Assembly: GCF_014650915.1 (NCBI RefSeq)
Contig: NZ_BMVW01000018.1
Location: 24,814 to 88,813 of the forward strand
From: Streptomyces poonensis
Lineage (GTDB): Bacteria > Actinomycetota > Actinomycetes > Streptomycetales > Streptomycetaceae
Length of the DNA stretch: 64,000 bases
Direction: 5' to 3'
How positions within the stretch are numbered: the first letter of the stretch is position 1; each line of letters begins with the position of its first letter. Below the pieces are notes generated by a model. That model was not told where the DNA came from. It did no database searches and saw nothing but the letters and a program-made list of their open reading frames with translations. Position numbers and translations under genes: made by a program. Of the stretch, positions 61,268 to 64,000 are shown piece after piece.

Positions 61268-63369
61268 TCGACGGAACGATCCCGCCTCGTCATGTGCTCG
61301 TCGTGGGCGCGCAGTGCGAAGACGCCCGGCTGGAAGGGCTGGAGGACGCCGCCCGCGCTCTCCATACCGCCCTGGTGGACCCCGGGCTGGGCGGCTGTGT
61401 GGACCGTGGCGAGGAATCCCTGCTGATCGGTACGGGACTGGGCAGAGAGCGAGTGCACGCGGCCGTGGTGCGGGCCGCCCGGGCCGCACAGCGCGACCGG
61501 GGGTCCCTGGTGCTGGCCCTCATCGGCCACGGCGAGGGCACCGAGGGCACTCCGTTGCACTTCGTGGTCTCCGGCCGGACGAACGGCCCGGAGCTCGACA
61601 ACATGAACGTGCCCGACCTGCTCGGCTCGGTCGCGAACCACCCCGGCGTCACCGGTCTGCTCACCATCGTCGACACCTGCCTGGCCGGCGGCGCGGTGCC
61701 GGACGCCTCGCGGATCACCATGGGCCGGCAGGAGGGCGGCGTACGGTTCGGTCTTCTCTTCGCGGCCGCCGCGAAGGAGGAGGCCTACCGGATGCGGCTG
61801 AGCAAGGGACTCGTCCGCCTGATGGAAGAGGGCCTGCCCGGCGCCGGGGACCTCCTGACGGTCGATGAGAGGCTGCTGGAGAAGCTCCGCGAAGAGATCG
61901 AGGGCCAGCAGCTGGGAGGGCACGTCTTCAACGGCGCGCCGGCCTTCGGTGACTCCCTCTGGCTCGCCCGCAACCGCGCCGCCGCCCTGGGCCACTCCCT
62001 CGGAGCCATAGCGGGCAAGGCGGTGCAGGACGCCGTCCGCCGGATCGACACGAACCTGCGGCTGACCACCGAGGAGGAGATCACCGCCTGGCTGCGGGAG
62101 CACCCTCCGGCACCAGGTGACCGTTCCTGGTTCGCCGTCCGACGACTGCAGGAAGTACAGGCCGAGTTGGCGGCAGGCCGTAAGACGCTGAGGGTCGTGA
62201 ACAAGGTGTTCGGACCGGAGCTGACCGAGGAGAGCCTGCAGCTGGCCGGCCTGCTGGCGGGGCTGCCGCTCACCTGGGTGCGCCACGAACCACCGCGGGC
62301 CCTGCGGGACCTGGTCGAATACGCCGCGCACCACGGGGATTCCATGGAGGGCGCCCATCGCGCCCTGGCCCGCCTCGTCGCGGCCCTCGCCCATGTGACG
62401 GGACACGGGGACCGCCTGCCCGGGGACGTCATCGGGTGGGCCCAGGACCTCGGACTCACTGCCACGGTCAACAGCCGCCTGCGAGAGCTGACCGGCCAAC
62501 CCCACGGCGAACGGGCCCCCCGGCTGGTCCTGGTGCTCGTCGACGACGGGGGCGAGAGCATCGTCCGCGTGGACGCCTGGCTGCTCTACGGCCGTGCCGT
62601 ACTCGCCCACCAGGGCTTCCCCTGCCCCGCGAGGCCCGACGGTACGACGAAGGCCCTGGCCGAAGCCCTGGCCTGGGCCGGCCCGTGGGCGAACGTCGCG
62701 GGCGGACGGCTCAGCCACATCGATGTGGCCGCGCCGACCCTCACGCTGCTGGACCGCCCTCCGGAGGACCAGATCGTCCGCAAACAGAGGCTGGGCGCCA
62801 ACTACACCGTCACCACACGCTGGTCCGGCCTGCTGACGCCCCCGCCCGACTTCGCGATCGACGACATGCTCCAGGTGGGCGAACAGCTGCTGGCCTCCAT
62901 GGAGGAACAACGACGGGCCTGCCAGAGCGACGACGAGCCCCCCGGTCCCGCCTGGCTTCTCGAGCAGGACCTGGAGACCGTCGAGCAGTTGCAGGAACTG
63001 CTGGTCGACCACGGCTGCGGACAGAGGGTGTGGGCCGTGACCTCCCTGCCCCGGACCGACTGGGACTTCATGGCGCAGGAACTCCTCGAGCACACACCCG
63101 CCCTGGTCTGGCCGAGACAGAAGGACATCGGCGACGCCCAGGCCCTCCAGGCGTCCGTCCGGAAGCACTGGCAGGCCTTGCCGCAGCAGATAGCCCACGC
63201 CTACCGGAAGCAGCTGAGCAGAACAGTCCAGGACCCCGACGGCGACCTCGGCCCCCTGGCCGCCGTGAGGACGGCCTGGCACGACCACGACTGGCAGGCC
63301 TTCTGCCAGAGACGGGCCCGAGCGGTCGTGAGAGCACCGCACGAGACGACGTCCAAGGAGCGAGCATGA
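61264..63369 (+). CDS. Caspase-like vWA-MoxR-associated protein (VMAP)
   Basis: 701 residues from GTG 61264. A caspase-like domain occupies about 1-230: His89 in LVLALIGHGEGTEG and Cys139 in LLTIVDTCLAGGAV. Helical middle segments follow (LTWVRHEPPRALRDLVEYAA), and the last 250 residues (LVLVLVDDGGESIVRVDAWLLYG; HIDVAAPTLTLLDRPPEDQI; QRLGANYTVTTRWSGLL) resemble the VMAP C-terminal domain. VMAPs link an effector domain to a MoxR ATPase and a vWA protein in the ternary conflict systems described by comparative genomics. It overlaps both neighbours by 4 bp, the MoxR gene being next. Confidence 0.78.
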   Translation: MIDGTIPPRHVLVVGAQCEDARLEGLEDAARALHTALVDPGLGGCVDRGEESLLIGTGLGRERVHAAVVRAARAAQRDRGSLVLALIGHGEGTEGTPLHFVVSGRTNGPELDNMNVPDLLGSVANHPGVTGLLTIVDTCLAGGAVPDASRITMGRQEGGVRFGLLFAAAAKEEAYRMRLSKGLVRLMEEGLPGAGDLLTVDERLLEKLREEIEGQQLGGHVFNGAPAFGDSLWLARNRAAALGHSLGAIAGKAVQDAVRRIDTNLRLTTEEEITAWLREHPPAPGDRSWFAVRRLQEVQAELAAGRKTLRVVNKVFGPELTEESLQLAGLLAGLPLTWVRHEPPRALRDLVEYAAHHGDSMEGAHRALARLVAALAHVTGHGDRLPGDVIGWAQDLGLTATVNSRLRELTGQPHGERAPRLVLVLVDDGGESIVRVDAWLLYGRAVLAHQGFPCPARPDGTTKALAEALAWAGPWANVAGGRLSHIDVAAPTLTLLDRPPEDQIVRKQRLGANYTVTTRWSGLLTPPPDFAIDDMLQVGEQLLASMEEQRRACQSDDEPPGPAWLLEQDLETVEQLQELLVDHGCGQRVWAVTSLPRTDWDFMAQELLEHTPALVWPRQKDIGDAQALQASVRKHWQALPQQIAHAYRKQLSRTVQDPDGDLGPLAAVRTAWHDHDWQAFCQRRARAVVRAPHETTSKERA

Positions 63370-64000
63370 GCTGGACCCCGTACTACAAGGGCACGGGAGT
63401 CCCCCCGGAGAACCCTGCCGAACTGCCGGCGCCGCCCCCGTGGCGCACCCCCGCACAGCGGCAGGAAACGGACCGGCGCACGGATCCCGCCACCACCTAC
63501 CGCCCGGTCCCCGGCCTCGTGGACGCGGTCAACGCCGCCCTGCACCTGCGCCGCCCCCTGCTGCTGACGGGCAGGGCGGGCTCCGGGAAGTCCAGCGTCA
63601 TCCGGCAGATCGCCGCGGAGCTCGGTCTGGGCGAGGTGCTCCACTGGCACATCACCTCACGCAGCACGCTCGCCGACGCGCTCTACCGCTATGACGCGCT
63701 CGGCCGTATCCACGCCCACAACCTGCGCATGCTCGACGGCACAACCCGGCCCGCCGGGAACGACCATGAGGACGAGATCGGCGAGTTCGTCCAGCTCGGT
63801 CCCCTGGGAACCGCGCTGCTCCCGGGCGGCCGTCCCCGGGCCCTGCTGATCGACGAGATCGACAAGAGCGACCTCGACCTGCCCAGCGACCTCCTCGACG
63901 TCCTGGAGCGCGGCGGCTTCGAGATCCCCGAACTGGCCCGGCATCCCGAGCCGGAGATCACGGTCCGTACCGCCGACAAGGACCGCACGCACACCGTCGA
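63366..64000 (+). CDS. MoxR-type AAA+ ATPase (partial, right edge)
   Basis: At least 211 residues visible; the rest lies beyond the window. The start ATG overlaps the VMAP stop. Walker A LLLTGRAGSGKSSVIRQIA near residue 65 and Walker B PRALLIDEIDKSDLDLPSDL with DE are intact, with MoxR-like LLDVLERGGFEIPEL. In VMAP systems the MoxR ATPase acts as chaperone or switch and a vWA gene follows; that gene should lie just right of the window. Confidence 0.88.
   Translation, partial: MSWTPYYKGTGVPPENPAELPAPPPWRTPAQRQETDRRTDPATTYRPVPGLVDAVNAALHLRRPLLLTGRAGSGKSSVIRQIAAELGLGEVLHWHITSRSTLADALYRYDALGRIHAHNLRMLDGTTRPAGNDHEDEIGEFVQLGPLGTALLPGGRPRALLIDEIDKSDLDLPSDLLDVLERGGFEIPELARHPEPEITVRTADKDRTHTV

Noticed and set aside
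1..64000. CRISPR arrays, tRNA or rRNA genes.
   Set aside because: No regularly spaced direct repeats were seen, and no cloverleaf-like or rRNA sequence was recognised by eye.
1..64000. Secondary-metabolite gene cluster.
   Set aside because: Exporters, MarR and oxidoreductases are present but no PKS, NRPS, terpene or RiPP core enzymes.

Overview
The window is GC-rich (roughly 70%), with Streptomyces-style coding: GTG starts, ATGA/GTGA operon overlaps, Tat and lipoprotein signals, MltG, LCP-type latex oxygenase, DUF5709, DUF6153-like and type B L31 proteins. It reads as a Streptomyces chromosome (or close relative): a conserved left part, a defence and mobile-DNA island in the middle, and an accessory right part.

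Left part, 1-15 kb: TesB thioesterase (cut by the edge), a DUF3516 DEAD/DEAH helicase, a membrane hydrolase, L31 type B, DUF5709, a heterodimeric ABC exporter, an L,D-transpeptidase lipoprotein, a MarR repressor divergent from another ABC exporter, MltG, a flavin monooxygenase and yjbQ.

Island, about 15.0-36.0 kb: it begins exactly at the 3' end of yjbQ. Tails of yjbQ recur at 36.0 and 42.1 kb, suggesting that this gene end was used repeatedly as an attachment site. Inside are a QatB/QatC pair, a decayed type II Wadjet locus (jetA truncated, jetC with an in-frame amber and a G8 frameshift, jetB and jetD intact), a graveyard of IS256, IS701 and ISL3 pieces, and a three-gene operon encoding an LCAT-like lipase, a 1894-residue caspase-STAND-WD40 protein and a GNAT acetyltransferase. 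An IS5 element with a -1 slippery site closes this stretch.

Second segment, 36.0-42.1 kb: a catabolic cluster of cyclase, IclR regulator, TRAP permease and a dehydrogenase-RraA fusion, with palindromic operators, then an SDR relic and the third yjbQ tail.

Right part, 42-64 kb: a copper cluster with a CsoR-type operator and a cupredoxin-fused P-type ATPase; a TauT-type ABC importer with a hydantoinase-like amidohydrolase; a secreted propeller/Ig protein; Lcp rubber oxygenase with a double-TetR regulator; and at the edge an alpha/beta hydrolase - caspase VMAP - MoxR operon, which looks like a vWA-MoxR ternary conflict system with the vWA gene expected just outside.

The strongest leads are the two separate operons that each couple an alpha/beta hydrolase to a caspase-like protein, the QatBC pair lacking QatA/QatD, and the yjbQ 3' end as a possible island attachment site. 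Function in defence is inferred from families and context; nothing here was tested.
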